Part shown: one piece after another, positions 44,371-53,071 of the stretch | Position numbering within the stretch: position 1 is the stretch's first letter | How the letters are laid out: each line of letters starts with the position of its first letter | Source: Planctomycetota bacterium | GTDB taxonomy: Bacteria > Planctomycetota > MHYJ01 > WSZJ01 > JACPWG01 | DNA length: 64,000 bases | Assembly (NCBI GenBank): GCA_016197205.1 | Contig: JACPWG010000022.1 | Span: 62,001-126,000, forward strand | Direction of reading: 5' to 3' | Notes under the pieces: model-generated | Told to the model about the DNA's origin: nothing | Database searches by the model: none | What the model saw: the letters and a program-made list of their open reading frames with translations, nothing else | Translations under genes and position numbers: made by a program

Positions 44371-45124
44371 CGTGATCGGTTTCTCGACCGGCGCGCTGGC
44401 GGCGGGGGATTTTCGCTCCGGCCTCGCCGTCCTTCGACGCGCGGACGTTCGCGCCGTCGAAGTCTCCGCCCTTCGTGAACACGAGTTTCTGGCCCTGGCG
44501 CGGGCTTGGAGCCTGCTCGAGCTCGACGCTTTTTCTTACGTTTCGATCCACCTCCCGAGTCGGCTCATCCACATCTCGGAGGCTGAGCTTGTCGGGCAGG
44601 TACTCGCCCTCGGCCTGCACCGATTTCCTTTGATCGTGCATGCGGACACGCTTCGCGACTTCGATCGCTGGGCTCAGCTTGGCTCTTCGTTGTGCATCGA
44701 GAACACGGACAAGCGGAAGCGCTGTGGTCAGACCGCGAAAGATCTCGGCGCGCTCTTTACGCGCCTTCCCCGCGCCTCGTTGTGCTTTGACATCGGCCAC
44801 GCGCGACAGGTGGATCCCACCCTGAGTCACGCGGTGCGGATTCTACGGGAGTTCGGCGATCGGCTGCGGCAGGTGCACGTCAGCGAGGTGAATTCCCAGA
44901 GCCGTCATGAACCTGTGACTCGTGCTCTTTTGAGTGCGCTGGGGCGAGTCGGGGGGCTCATTCCTCCAGCGACGCCGATGATCTTGGAAACGCCCCTGCC
45001 GCTCGACCTTCAGCGGATGGAGTGCCGGGGGTTGGAGGACGAAAGAAAGCTCGTTTCCTCGGTCTTCGCCGACTGGAGGGGCCCCGACACTTCGGCAGCG
45101 ACCGTCCCAACGGGGAGCATGTGA
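44366..45124 (+). CDS. Sugar phosphate isomerase/epimerase-like TIM-barrel protein
   Basis: 252 residues with the xylose-isomerase-like barrel layout: MGVIGFSTGAL, AVEVSALREHEF, FSYVSIHLPS, PLIVHADTL, LCIENTDKRK, LCFDIGHARQVD, LRQVHVSEVNS and MILETPLP. Metal-binding candidates are the His of IHLPS, the Glu of CIEN, the Asp/His of FDIGHA, the His of VHVSE and the Glu of ILET. The substrate is unknown. The start ATG is preceded by GGAG, which belongs to the nucleotidyltransferase remnant. Codon use looks like the genome, although GC is slightly lower than its neighbours. Confidence 0.75.
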   Translation: MGVIGFSTGALAAGDFRSGLAVLRRADVRAVEVSALREHEFLALARAWSLLELDAFSYVSIHLPSRLIHISEAELVGQVLALGLHRFPLIVHADTLRDFDRWAQLGSSLCIENTDKRKRCGQTAKDLGALFTRLPRASLCFDIGHARQVDPTLSHAVRILREFGDRLRQVHVSEVNSQSRHEPVTRALLSALGRVGGLIPPATPMILETPLPLDLQRMECRGLEDERKLVSSVFADWRGPDTSAATVPTGSM

Positions 45125-45257
45125 GTCGACAGCGCAAGACGCACAGGTGCCGCATCCGTGTGCGGGGATCCCCTGGGTGCCGTCCGAACGGTGTAGGCGC
45201 GGGAGAGGGGAACGGCGCGAGAGTGGGAGGGGGGGCGGAGGTCCGGAGGCGGCGCGG

Positions 45258-45500
45258 TCACTTTTTTCGAGCGGCCCTGGAGCGCCGCCCATTGCCCGCG
45301 GCCTGCAGCGGTCGGATCGCTTCTATGAATTCGAGGGCCACGGTCTCGATCAGACCGCCTTTCACCAGGAATGCTGCAAAGCGAGGGCTCACGATGCTCT
45401 CGGGCGTGGTCACGCGATACTCCGTGCCGCTGATCATCCGGACCATGATCGGTTGGAAGGGGCGACGTTGCAGGGCCTGTCGTACTTCTTCAAACCGCAT
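45258..45500 (-). CDS. Small conserved hypothetical protein
   Basis: 80 residues. MRFEEVRQALQRRPFQPIMV, a short beta-hairpin region (SGTEYRVTTPESIVSP) and a basic tail. Proteins beginning this way, with a helix and two strands, are common small hypotheticals in environmental genomes; function unknown. The ATG at 45500 follows GGGGAGGAG. It is isolated, convergent with the TIM-barrel gene. Confidence 0.55.
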   Translation of the reverse strand: MRFEEVRQALQRRPFQPIMVRMISGTEYRVTTPESIVSPRFAAFLVKGGLIETVALEFIEAIRPLQAAGNGRRSRAARKK

Positions 45501-46071
45501 CGGTCGTCTCCTCCCCGCTACGAGCTTCATCCTGGGTTGTCCGCGAGCGGCGATACCATTCTACTGCCGGGGGCGGGCCGGAACAAGGGGGGTGTACTTG
45601 AAGGCTGTGTGGGGCCTCTGGTTTGGTCCGGTGACATGCTTTGTCACTCTTGACTCGCGACCCTCCGCCTTCTACATTTCGTTCGTGGCTCGAGTCGCCC
45701 GCGGCGTGCTCCCCGAAGCTCCGCACCGCCGCGTGATGCAGCGAGGCAACCGCCGGCTTCAGCTCTCTTGCTCGACTCCCGACTCCTCATCCGGCCTCGA
45801 GCCGCGTCAAGCAGGGAGCGCGCGGGTCCGGCTTCACCTGGCGGAGGTACGCAGGCCCTTTCCGCCCGAGGAGCACGGGCACGAGAGCATGCGCGACGGT
45901 ACGTGGCCGAGGGAGATATTGCCGTCAAGGGTATCTCGCGGCGCCTCCTCGTCGCACTCAGCGCTGCCGCGCCGAGGTCATCCGCTCGTGGGGACACGTC
46001 TCGCCGCAAGGTGGACAGAGCTGCCGCGCCCGGGAGAGCTTCCGTAACTCCGCCGAAGCCGTCCTGGCTGC
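45501..46071. other. Gap with transposase remnant
   Basis: The only recognisable content is the RAYT-like fragment near 45685-45790. The remainder holds open frames without homology that I can see. Confidence 0.4.
45685..45790 (+). pseudogene. Fragment of a REP-associated tyrosine transposase (RAYT/IS200-like)
   Basis: From GTG 45685 the frame reads VARVARGVLPEAPHRRVMQR then GNRR, which matches the N-terminus of Y1-type transposases (ARVVVPGxPHHVTQRGNRR in intact relatives). The homology then ends, and HUH catalytic residues are absent. Such enzymes normally mobilise palindromic REP elements, which abound in this window. Confidence 0.6.
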
Positions 46072-46563
46072 CTACCGCTTCCACACGATGACGCGCGTCT
46101 TTGCCGCCATGTCGTGCAGGCAGGTCTTCTGCTCCGTAATCATCCCCGGAACGAAGTCGATGATCTGCAGGTACCAAAGCGGCCAGAAACACCCCTTGAC
46201 CAGCGCTCGAATCCATGCCTGGCCCCGGGAGATGTCGCCGCCGTTGACCGTTACCACCTTGATCTTCAAGGCCATTTTGCCTAGAGTTTGGCCTCTCATC
46301 TGGAGCATTAACCCCTCGTAGATGGGCACCATCCCCCACACGATCAGGCCGATGACAATATAGAGTGCGCCTACAAAATTCACCCCGGAGCCACGAAAGA
46401 CTCCGGCACTCTCCGCAAAGACGGTCGCAGCCATGACGCCGACTGGCACGACCTGGGCCAGCATCAGCAAGAGCAGCGCGTCCAGGACGACCGCGGCGAA
46501 GCGCAAGCCGAGCGGGGCAAGCGGGAGCTCAGCTCTGCTCGCGGCCGATCGTGAGTTCTTCAC
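46072..46563 (-). CDS. RDD-family membrane protein
   Basis: 163 residues with three hydrophobic segments (VVLDALLLLMLAQVVPVGV, ALYIVIGLIVWGMVP, FWPLWYLQIIDFV). The Arg-Asp-Asp signature is degenerate (RFAAVVLDALL), but QTLGKMALKIKVV and CLHDMAAKTRVI are typical RDD-family elements. Function is unknown; family members have been proposed as transport or stress proteins. GTG start after GGCGGAG. A 97-codon frame overlapping upstream has no homology I recognise. Confidence 0.75.
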   Translation of the reverse strand: MKNSRSAASRAELPLAPLGLRFAAVVLDALLLLMLAQVVPVGVMAATVFAESAGVFRGSGVNFVGALYIVIGLIVWGMVPIYEGLMLQMRGQTLGKMALKIKVVTVNGGDISRGQAWIRALVKGCFWPLWYLQIIDFVPGMITEQKTCLHDMAAKTRVIVWKR

Positions 46564-46845
46564 CTGCTCCGCCTTGCAGGAGGCACAGTAGGTCTGTCAC
46601 GCCAGCGCCCCGACGCAGTCCCTGCAAAATCTTCCAGCGCAGCGCGAGCAGCTCACCAGACCCTGGATCACCTCTGGGTGGTTTCTGCACGGCATCTTCA
46701 ATGCCCTCAAACGGGAGGGAGGTGATCAGTGAGGGTGGGGGGGATGAGTGTTTCGCGGCCCTGACGCTGGCCGTCTCCCGCTTTGCGAGAGAGGAGAACT
46801 GCGCTGCCATACTCCGGCGCAAGCATCGAAAGCGGGGCCGGCGGC

Positions 46846-48798
46846 TCAGCTCTCCATTTCGACGCGGTTGCGGCCGGCGCGCTTCGCGCGATAAAGGGCC
46901 GCGTCGGCGCGGGCGAGCATCTTGTCGATCTTGTCGCCGGCCCGATAGAGGGCGATGCCCAGGCTGATCGTGAGGCGGATCGGCTTGCCGTCGGCGTCCA
47001 GGGGGAAGCTCTCCACGGTCTTCCGGACCCGCTCCGCCACGAGCTGCACGCCCTCGAGGGAGCCGCCGGGCAGGATGGCCGCGAACTCCTCGCCGCCCAT
47101 CCGGCAGGCGATGTCGTCGTCGCGGAGCGACTCCTTGATGATCGAGCCGAGGATGCGCAGGGCTTGGTCCCCGGCGGCGTGGCCGTGCGTGTCGTTCACG
47201 GCCTTGAAGTGGTCGAGGTCCACCATGAGCACGGCGAGCGGGGCCCCTTGCCGCTCCGCACGTTCGACCTCCACTTCGCCCTTCTGAAAAAAGAACGGCC
47301 GCGTGTACAGGCGCGTGAGCTGGTCGACGGTCGCTCGCTCATACAGAGAGGCGTTCACCAGGGCCATGCCGACCTGGCTCGCGAGCAGGTTCAGGATCTC
47401 CAGGTCTTCGTTGGTGAAGTTCCGCCCGCCGAGCTTGTCCGCGGCGTTGATCACCCCCATGGGCTTGTCCTCGTGGGGCTGCGATTCGCTCCGCCGCGGG
47501 ATCGGGACGATCACGAAGGAGTCGGTGAGGTACTTCCCCTTTCGCGTGTACTCGGCGGACTCGGGGGGGCGGCCGGTCGCCGGGTCCGGGGAGAGGATCG
47601 GCTCGCGCGTGGACAGGACGCGGCCCGCGAGCCCGCGGCCGGGGACGACCTGGATCTCCGGCCAGAGCTTTCGGTCAATGCCCGTGGCGTGCCCGATCGT
47701 AGCGAAGCGGCCGACGGCGTCGAGGAGGAGCACCGAGGCCTTCGTGCACTTCAGGTTGCTGCAGACGAAGCTCACGGTCTCCTTCAGGATCGGATCGCGC
47801 TCCAGGTAGCTGCCGAGCCAGAGCATGGCGCGCTGGAGCGAGGCGAGGTTGCGGCTGTAGCGCTGGGCGCGGTGGTAGCTGCGCGCGTTTTCGAGCGCGA
47901 TGCCGGCCTGGAGGGCGATGCCGGTGAGCAGGTCGAGGTCCCCCTCGGTGAACGCGCGCTTGTCGCTCGCGACGATGTCGAGGTGGATGACGCCGAGCAG
48001 CTTGTTGCGGCTGATGAGGGGGACGCACACGGCCGATCGGATGCGCTGCCGCGCGACGCTCTCGCCGCCGGCGAAGCGGGGGTCGGCCAGGGCGTCGGTC
48101 GTGGCGACGGCCTCGCGCGTTCGGCAGACCTCCGAGAGGATGGTGCGGGAAACGGTCATGCCCGGCGGCGCCTCGACGCCGTCGCGTACGCGGCACACGG
48201 ACGGGAGCATCTCGCTCCGCTCTTCATCCATGAGCAGGACCAGCGCGCGGTCGGCCGGGATCTCCTCGAGGATGAGCTCCAGCAGCGAGCGCATGAGCGC
48301 CTCGGGGTCGAGGACGGAGCTCGTGGCGTGCGAGACTTTGTAGAGGGTCGCGAGGCGGGCGTAGGGTTTGTCGAGGCTGCCGGCCGCGGAAATGACCTCC
48401 GCCGCGTTCTCGAAGGCCCTCTGCCGCCGCTCGATCCTCGGCCCCGCCGGCAGCGCCGCCGCCGGCGAGCTGGCCTGGGTCACGTCGGGGGACGACGCGG
48501 TGGACGGGGCCTCCTCGTCGCTGAAGAGCAGTCGTGCGTCCGCGAGGTCGAGCATGTCCCCGTGGCGCAACTCCGCCTCCCCTGCGAGCCGCTCGCCGTT
48601 CAGCAGCACCTCGCGGCTCTGATCGAGATTCTTTACCACGAAGCGGGCGCCGTCCCTCTGGAGGCGGAGCTGTTCCGGCGCGATGCGACGGTCGTCGAGC
48701 ACGATCGAATTGGAGGCGTCCGTCCCGATCGTGAAGAGGCCGGTGACATAGTAGGTCCGGCCGCTGTTGGGACCCTCGAGGACCAGCAGGAGCGCCAT
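46846..48798 (-). CDS. FHA-GAF-GAF-GGDEF diguanylate cyclase
   Basis: 650 residues. An N-terminal FHA phosphothreonine-binding domain (~1-95; YYVTGLFTIGTDASNSIVLD) is followed by two GAF domains (~145-300 and ~310-475), then a GGDEF domain with the catalytic motif MGGEEF and LFTRPFFF-type start signals (TRLYTRPFFF, DLDHFKAVNDTHGHAAGD). An RDDD five residues before MGGEEF matches the c-di-GMP inhibitory I-site. It probably makes c-di-GMP in response to phosphorylated partners and small ligands. Upstream is a repeat-rich gap. Confidence 0.9.
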   Translation of the reverse strand: MALLLVLEGPNSGRTYYVTGLFTIGTDASNSIVLDDRRIAPEQLRLQRDGARFVVKNLDQSREVLLNGERLAGEAELRHGDMLDLADARLLFSDEEAPSTASSPDVTQASSPAAALPAGPRIERRQRAFENAAEVISAAGSLDKPYARLATLYKVSHATSSVLDPEALMRSLLELILEEIPADRALVLLMDEERSEMLPSVCRVRDGVEAPPGMTVSRTILSEVCRTREAVATTDALADPRFAGGESVARQRIRSAVCVPLISRNKLLGVIHLDIVASDKRAFTEGDLDLLTGIALQAGIALENARSYHRAQRYSRNLASLQRAMLWLGSYLERDPILKETVSFVCSNLKCTKASVLLLDAVGRFATIGHATGIDRKLWPEIQVVPGRGLAGRVLSTREPILSPDPATGRPPESAEYTRKGKYLTDSFVIVPIPRRSESQPHEDKPMGVINAADKLGGRNFTNEDLEILNLLASQVGMALVNASLYERATVDQLTRLYTRPFFFQKGEVEVERAERQGAPLAVLMVDLDHFKAVNDTHGHAAGDQALRILGSIIKESLRDDDIACRMGGEEFAAILPGGSLEGVQLVAERVRKTVESFPLDADGKPIRLTISLGIALYRAGDKIDKMLARADAALYRAKRAGRNRVEMES

Positions 48799-49308
48799 CG
48801 TTTACCCTCGGGCGGAGCGAGCCCCGGTCGGAAAGGGAGGCCTGGGCGACTCGGCCAAGCGGATATCGAACCAAAACCGGGCGGCGGGAGCAAGGATCAA
48901 AGGGCAGGGGCTGGTGCGCCGCGGGGAAGGGCCTCGGTGGCGAGGTGGGGCGAACGCGGGGGACGAGGCTGGAACCGAGTCCCGCCGACGATTTCAAATT
49001 GCAAAATTCAAAATCTCAAAAGTCAAATCTGTCCGGCGCACCACTCAGCACGGAGACACGGAGGACTTTCCTTAGAGCCCGCAAAAGAACAACTCATGCA
49101 GTTCGGAAACCAGGGAGTTCCTCGGGAAAAGGCTCAAGGCTCAATTTTCAGACAAGGCTCAGAGTTCGCGATCCCGTGCCCGGGCTACGTTTCATGGTGA
49201 TCATTGAGAATTGAACCTTGAGCCTTGTCTGAGTCTTGAAAATTGAGCATTGAGAATTCATGTCGCCCTCCTGCGCGTCGAACGAGCGAGTTATTTTCTT
49301 ACGGGCCC
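48799..49308. repeat. AT-richer inverted and dispersed repeats
   Basis: Near 48990-49030 lie CAAATTGCAAAATTCAAAA units also seen at 40209-40250, 49380-49420, 33705-33745 and 56935-56970. 49130-49170 (GGCTCAATTTTCAGACAAGG) is complementary to 49210-49255 (CCTTGTCTGAG ... AAAATTGAGC). No gene recognised. Confidence 0.6.
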
Positions 49309-50937
49309 TTAGCTTCCCGGTTCTCTCCGTGTAGCCTCCGTGACTCCGTAGTGAAACGCGCACACCGCTGAACGGTTCCAAAATTTGAAATTCGACTTTT
49401 TGCAGTTTGCAATTTGAAATGAAAGCGCCGACGCCTGGTTCCCGCTCAGGCGCATCTTCCAGCGCCCACTCGCTCCGCGTGTCCCCCCAGCGCAAGCGGT
49501 TCTCCTCCGGCGAAGCCTCGGTCCGGGCATGTTCCGCCCATTCTGGTGCAGGAGCAGGCTCTTTGCGCGGCCGTTCGCGTCCCGCACGAACGTGATCCGC
49601 GCGTCGACCGTGCGGCAATGGAAAAGCGACGGCGACTCCGGATAGAGGCGCAGCCGCGGCTGGCCCGTGGCCTGACCGAACAGTCGGTCGCCCTCGCGGG
49701 TCACTTCGAGCACGAAGCCGGGGGCAAGCTGGTACCGGCCCACGCAGCCCTCGAGGACCGCCGGCTCGATGGCGGCGGTCTTCGGGACGCGCAGGGGCTC
49801 GACGGCCTCGCCGGCGAGCAGAGGCAGGAGCTTCATCCCCAGTTCGTCCACGAGGCCGGTCGGAGAATTGCACAGCACGACGACGCCGAGCGAGCGCGTG
49901 CGGTCGAAGGCGACGAAGCTGTGATAGCCCGCGGTCTGGCCGTTGTGCCAGCGGAGGTTGCCGTCGGGACCCACATGCCAGCCGAGGGCGATCTGTCCCT
50001 TGGGGACGACGGTCTCGGCGCGGGGCTCGTGCGTGGCCTCGATCGCGGCGCTGAGCTTGGTGGCGGCCGGGTCGAGGTTGGCGCGCACGAACGCGGCCAT
50101 GTCCCGCGCCGTCGAGCGCAGGGCGCCGGCGCCCGCGAGGGCGGAGAAGCGCCAGTTCGACACCGGCCCGCCCTCCGTGTCCTGGCCGGCCGCGAAGCGC
50201 GCGCGCTGCTCCGCAGAAAGCTCGCTCCGCGTGTCGGGCATGCCCAGGGGGCCGCAGATGCGATCGAGGACGAGCTTTTCATAGGACCGCCCCGCGCGGC
50301 GCGCGAGCGCATGGCCGAGGAGTCCCCCGCCGAGGTTGCTGTAGGCGTAGGTCTCCCGGTCGTGGCGGCCCAGGCCGCGACGGGCCAGGTAAGCGTGGAG
50401 GCGCTGGGGCGTGTAGTCCGCGTAGGGGTCGGCGGGATCGGCGGGCGCCAGGTTGTCGGGCATGCGGGGGAGGCCCGAGGTGTGGGTCGCGAGGTCCGAG
50501 AGCAGGATTTCCCGCTCGCCGCCGGGGGCGTCGAGGCCGGCCGGCAGGCAAGCGCGGACCGGCTCGTTCAGCTCCACCTCGCCCCTCTCGGCCATGTCCG
50601 CGAGGAGGAGCGCGGTGAAGACCTTGGTGACGGACCCGATTTCGAACAGCGTATCGGCGTCCGGCGTACGGTCATGCCCGGCCGCGAGCTTGCCGTAGGC
50701 GAGGAAGCGCGTGTCGGCGCCCCGCAGAAGGGCGATGGAAAGGCCGACGGCCCACTCCCCCTCGAGGAGGGGGGCGACGAGGGCGTCGACGCGTGGGCGA
50801 GGGTCGGGAGCCTGGGCCGCGTGGGGGCCGAGAGCGGCCCCCAGCGCGGCCAGGGCGAGGATCGAGGCGAAAGCGGTCGCAGGCACGAGCGCAGTCGCGC
50901 GACCGCGCGGTGCGCGACCGCCGAGTGCGCGAGGCAT
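49309..50937 (-). CDS. Secreted class C beta-lactamase-like serine hydrolase
   Basis: 542 residues. A basic N-terminus with a hydrophobic segment (ATALVPATAFASILALAALG) suggests secretion. The serine beta-lactamase/PBP fold has EIGSVTKVFTALLLADM (S-x-x-K nucleophile), TYAYSNLGGGLLG (Y-x-N) and WHNGQTAGYHSF (H-x-G). The last ~70 residues are probably read-through into a repeat (SFQIANCKKSNFKF), so the natural C-terminus may be shorter. Its ATG overlaps the rpsF stop (TAATG), indicating translational coupling to a ribosomal protein. Role may be peptidoglycan or ester hydrolysis. Confidence 0.82.
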   Translation of the reverse strand: MPRALGGRAPRGRATALVPATAFASILALAALGAALGPHAAQAPDPRPRVDALVAPLLEGEWAVGLSIALLRGADTRFLAYGKLAAGHDRTPDADTLFEIGSVTKVFTALLLADMAERGEVELNEPVRACLPAGLDAPGGEREILLSDLATHTSGLPRMPDNLAPADPADPYADYTPQRLHAYLARRGLGRHDRETYAYSNLGGGLLGHALARRAGRSYEKLVLDRICGPLGMPDTRSELSAEQRARFAAGQDTEGGPVSNWRFSALAGAGALRSTARDMAAFVRANLDPAATKLSAAIEATHEPRAETVVPKGQIALGWHVGPDGNLRWHNGQTAGYHSFVAFDRTRSLGVVVLCNSPTGLVDELGMKLLPLLAGEAVEPLRVPKTAAIEPAVLEGCVGRYQLAPGFVLEVTREGDRLFGQATGQPRLRLYPESPSLFHCRTVDARITFVRDANGRAKSLLLHQNGRNMPGPRLRRRRTACAGGTRGASGRWKMRLSGNQASALSFQIANCKKSNFKFWNRSAVCAFHYGVTEATRREPGS

Positions 50938-51464
50938 TAGAACGGGCGGCGCGGGCGCATACGGCCGGCCTCGGACGGACGGCTGTCGTCGAACTCCTTG
51001 AGCGGCGGGGGCGGAGGCGGGACGCCGGGGACGTCCTTGGCGAGGGGGTGGGCGATGAAGAGCGAGCGGAGGATCGATTCCGAGATCTGGCACTCGCGCC
51101 GGATCTTCGGGATCGCGTCCATGGGGGCCACGAAGTAGGTGATGACGTACGTCCCGCGGCGCTGCCGGCGGATGGCGTAGGCGAGCTTGCGCTCGGTCCA
51201 CTTGGTGATGATCTTGATGTCGCCCTTGTTCTTCGTGATCATCGTGGTGAGCGTGGCGTTGACCTTGTCCCACTCCTTCGCGGCGAGGATGGGGTCGATC
51301 ACGAACATCCCTTCGTAGAGGCGGAGGGTGTTGGTGTTGACGGGCGTGGCGGGGGCGGCCGGGGTCGTTGCGGCGGCGGGCGCGGCGGCGACCGCGGTGG
51401 CGCCGGTCGGAGCGCCGGTCGGTGCGCCCGCGGGGGCGCCGGTCGGGGCGGGAACGGTGGTCAT
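50937..51464 (-). CDS. rpsF: Ribosomal protein bS6 with N-terminal extension
   Basis: 175 residues, longer than the usual ~100. Residues ~46-140 are bS6: TLRLYEGMFVIDPILAAKEW, TERKLAYAIRRQRRGTYVI, YFVAPMDAIPKIRREC, ISESILRSLFIAH. The first ~45 residues are Ala/Pro/Thr repeats (TGAPAGAPTGAPTGATAVAA) and look like a low-complexity extension. The usual partner genes ssb/rpsR/rplI are absent; a serine hydrolase follows instead. Close behind pth (36-base gap) in the glmU-prs-rplY-pth run. Confidence 0.88.
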   Translation of the reverse strand: MTTVPAPTGAPAGAPTGAPTGATAVAAAPAAATTPAAPATPVNTNTLRLYEGMFVIDPILAAKEWDKVNATLTTMITKNKGDIKIITKWTERKLAYAIRRQRRGTYVITYFVAPMDAIPKIRRECQISESILRSLFIAHPLAKDVPGVPPPPPPLKEFDDSRPSEAGRMRPRRPF

Positions 51465-51500
51465 GCGTTGGACTCCAAGGTTATGGTCAAACAGGGAACG

Positions 51501-52094
51501 CTATTCGGACCCGCCGTCCAGGGCGGGTGGAGGCGCTGCGTTGAACTGGTTCATGGCGGCCTCGATGCCGCGCGTCGCCCAGCACTCGACCGCGTCCGCC
51601 GCCTTGTCGAGGGCGGGCGCGAGCTCGGCCTCCTCGGCCGGACTGAAGGAGGTGAGCACGAAATCGACGACGTCCATGCGCGGAGGCGGCTGCCCGATCC
51701 CGACGCGGATGCGGGCGAACTCGTCCGAGCCTACGTGCTGCGCGATGGAGGCCAGTCCTTTGTGGCCTCCGCTCGAACCCTGCCGGCGCACGCGCAGACG
51801 CGCCAGCGGGAGCGCGAAATCGTCCGACACCACGAGGAGCTGGTCGGGTTCCTCCTTGTACCAGTCCAGGGCCGCGCGCACGGCCTGCCCGGAGAGGTTC
51901 ATGAAGGTCATGGGCTTGAAGAGGAGCACCCGCTCCGAACCGAGCCGGCACTCGCCCATGAGTCCCTGGTAGGCCTCGCGCGTCACCGAGGCGCCGGCCC
52001 TGCGCGCGAGGCGGTCGACCGTGCGAAACCCCACGTTGTGGCGCGTCGCTTCGTACTTGCGGCCCGGATTTCCCAGGCCCACCACCAGTTTCAT
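51501..52094 (-). CDS. pth: Peptidyl-tRNA hydrolase
   Basis: 197 residues. Pth releases peptides from drop-off peptidyl-tRNA. GLGNPGRKYEATRHNVGF includes the catalytic His, MTFMNLSGQAV the Asn, VVSDDFALPLARLRVRRQGS the Asp/substrate loop, and SSGGHKGLASI the conserved Gly-rich segment. The start at 52094 precedes the conserved first strand MKLVVGLG; the longer frame lies in repeats. Standard place after rplY. Confidence 0.95.
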   Translation of the reverse strand: MKLVVGLGNPGRKYEATRHNVGFRTVDRLARRAGASVTREAYQGLMGECRLGSERVLLFKPMTFMNLSGQAVRAALDWYKEEPDQLLVVSDDFALPLARLRVRRQGSSGGHKGLASIAQHVGSDEFARIRVGIGQPPPRMDVVDFVLTSFSPAEEAELAPALDKAADAVECWATRGIEAAMNQFNAAPPPALDGGSE

Positions 52095-52387
52095 CGAGGG
52101 TTCCGGGTGTTGCGGGCCGGCGGCAGCGGAAGAACCAAGGCCCAATTCCCAATGACCAATCAATGACCAAGACCCAAGGCCCAACGCCCAAGCTCCGATT
52201 GGCGCAGCAGCCACGGGCCGGAAACCACGCACCCGCCGCGCGCTCGCGTCTCAGGATCGAGATCGACGGGGCGTCGGGTTTGGGCATTGGGCATGGAACG
52301 TTCAGCCTTGACTGGTCATTGGTCATTGTGTCTTGCTCATTGGAGCCGACAGCTCTCTCGTCCCTGCTCCAACTCCAACTCGAACGC
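52095..52387. repeat. Inverted repeat region between rplY and pth
   Basis: Units of AATGACCAATCAATGACCAA and GGCCCAA at 52130-52200 are mirrored at 52310-52340 by GGTCATTGGTCATTG, so the gap could fold into a large hairpin. It may separate pth expression from rplY. Confidence 0.5.
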
Positions 52388-53050
52388 CTACTCCTTCTTC
52401 TTCCCCTTCTCTTCGGGCTTCGGGGCTTCCTCGTCTTCCTTCTTCCTCGTGATCACCTCGGGCTCGGCCGGTCCGGCCTCGACCACGGCGACCGTCGGGA
52501 CCTCCTCGATCGGCTCGTGCACGCCGGCGACGATCATGTCCGGGTTCGCGTCCAGGACGACGCCTTCGGGGAGCTTGACGTCCCGCAAATGGAGCAGCCC
52601 GCCCATCTCCAGGTTCGTGATGTCGACGTCGATGAGCGCGGGGATGGCGAGCGGGAGGCACTGCACGGGGATCTCGACGAGCTGCGTGTCGAGGACGCCG
52701 CCCTTGGCGACGCCGACCGAGTGGCCGCGCAGCCGGAGCGGGACCTTGACGCTGATCTTCTCGTTGAGGTCGATCCGGTTGAAGTCCACGCTCAGGATCT
52801 GGTCCGTGATCGCCTGCCGCTGGACGCTCTTCACGTACACGTGTTCTTTTTTGCCCGGCAGCTCCAGTTCCACGAGGCGCAGGCCCTTCTTGACGATCGG
52901 CGCGAAATCCTCCGCGACGATCGTGACGGAGACCGTGTCCTGCTTGTGCCCGTAGAGGACCGCGGGAATCTGCTTCTTCGCGCGGAGCCGGCGCGCCTCC
53001 GGGGTGCCGACCTTCGTGCGGGGCGTCGCCTTCAGCGTGTAGAGTTCCAT
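52388..53050 (-). CDS. rplY: Ribosomal protein bL25 (CTC form)
   Basis: 220 residues: bL25 domain (ELYTLKATPRTKVGTPEARR, IPAVLYGHKQ, VDFNRIDLNEKISVKVPLRL) plus the CTC C-terminal domain (LEMGGLLHLRDVKLPEGVVL) and a charged Lys/Glu tail (EEAPKPEEKGKKKE). Binds 5S rRNA. The ATG is preceded by AGGAAGG. 21-base gap after prs. Confidence 0.93.
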   Translation of the reverse strand: MELYTLKATPRTKVGTPEARRLRAKKQIPAVLYGHKQDTVSVTIVAEDFAPIVKKGLRLVELELPGKKEHVYVKSVQRQAITDQILSVDFNRIDLNEKISVKVPLRLRGHSVGVAKGGVLDTQLVEIPVQCLPLAIPALIDVDITNLEMGGLLHLRDVKLPEGVVLDANPDMIVAGVHEPIEEVPTVAVVEAGPAEPEVITRKKEDEEAPKPEEKGKKKE

Positions 53051-53071
53051 GCCTGGAGTTCCTTCCTTGGC

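Noticed and set aside
46529..46822. 97-codon minus-strand open frame overlapping the RDD gene start
   Set aside because: No homology recognised and it overlaps the RDD coding start; considered possible but unsupported.
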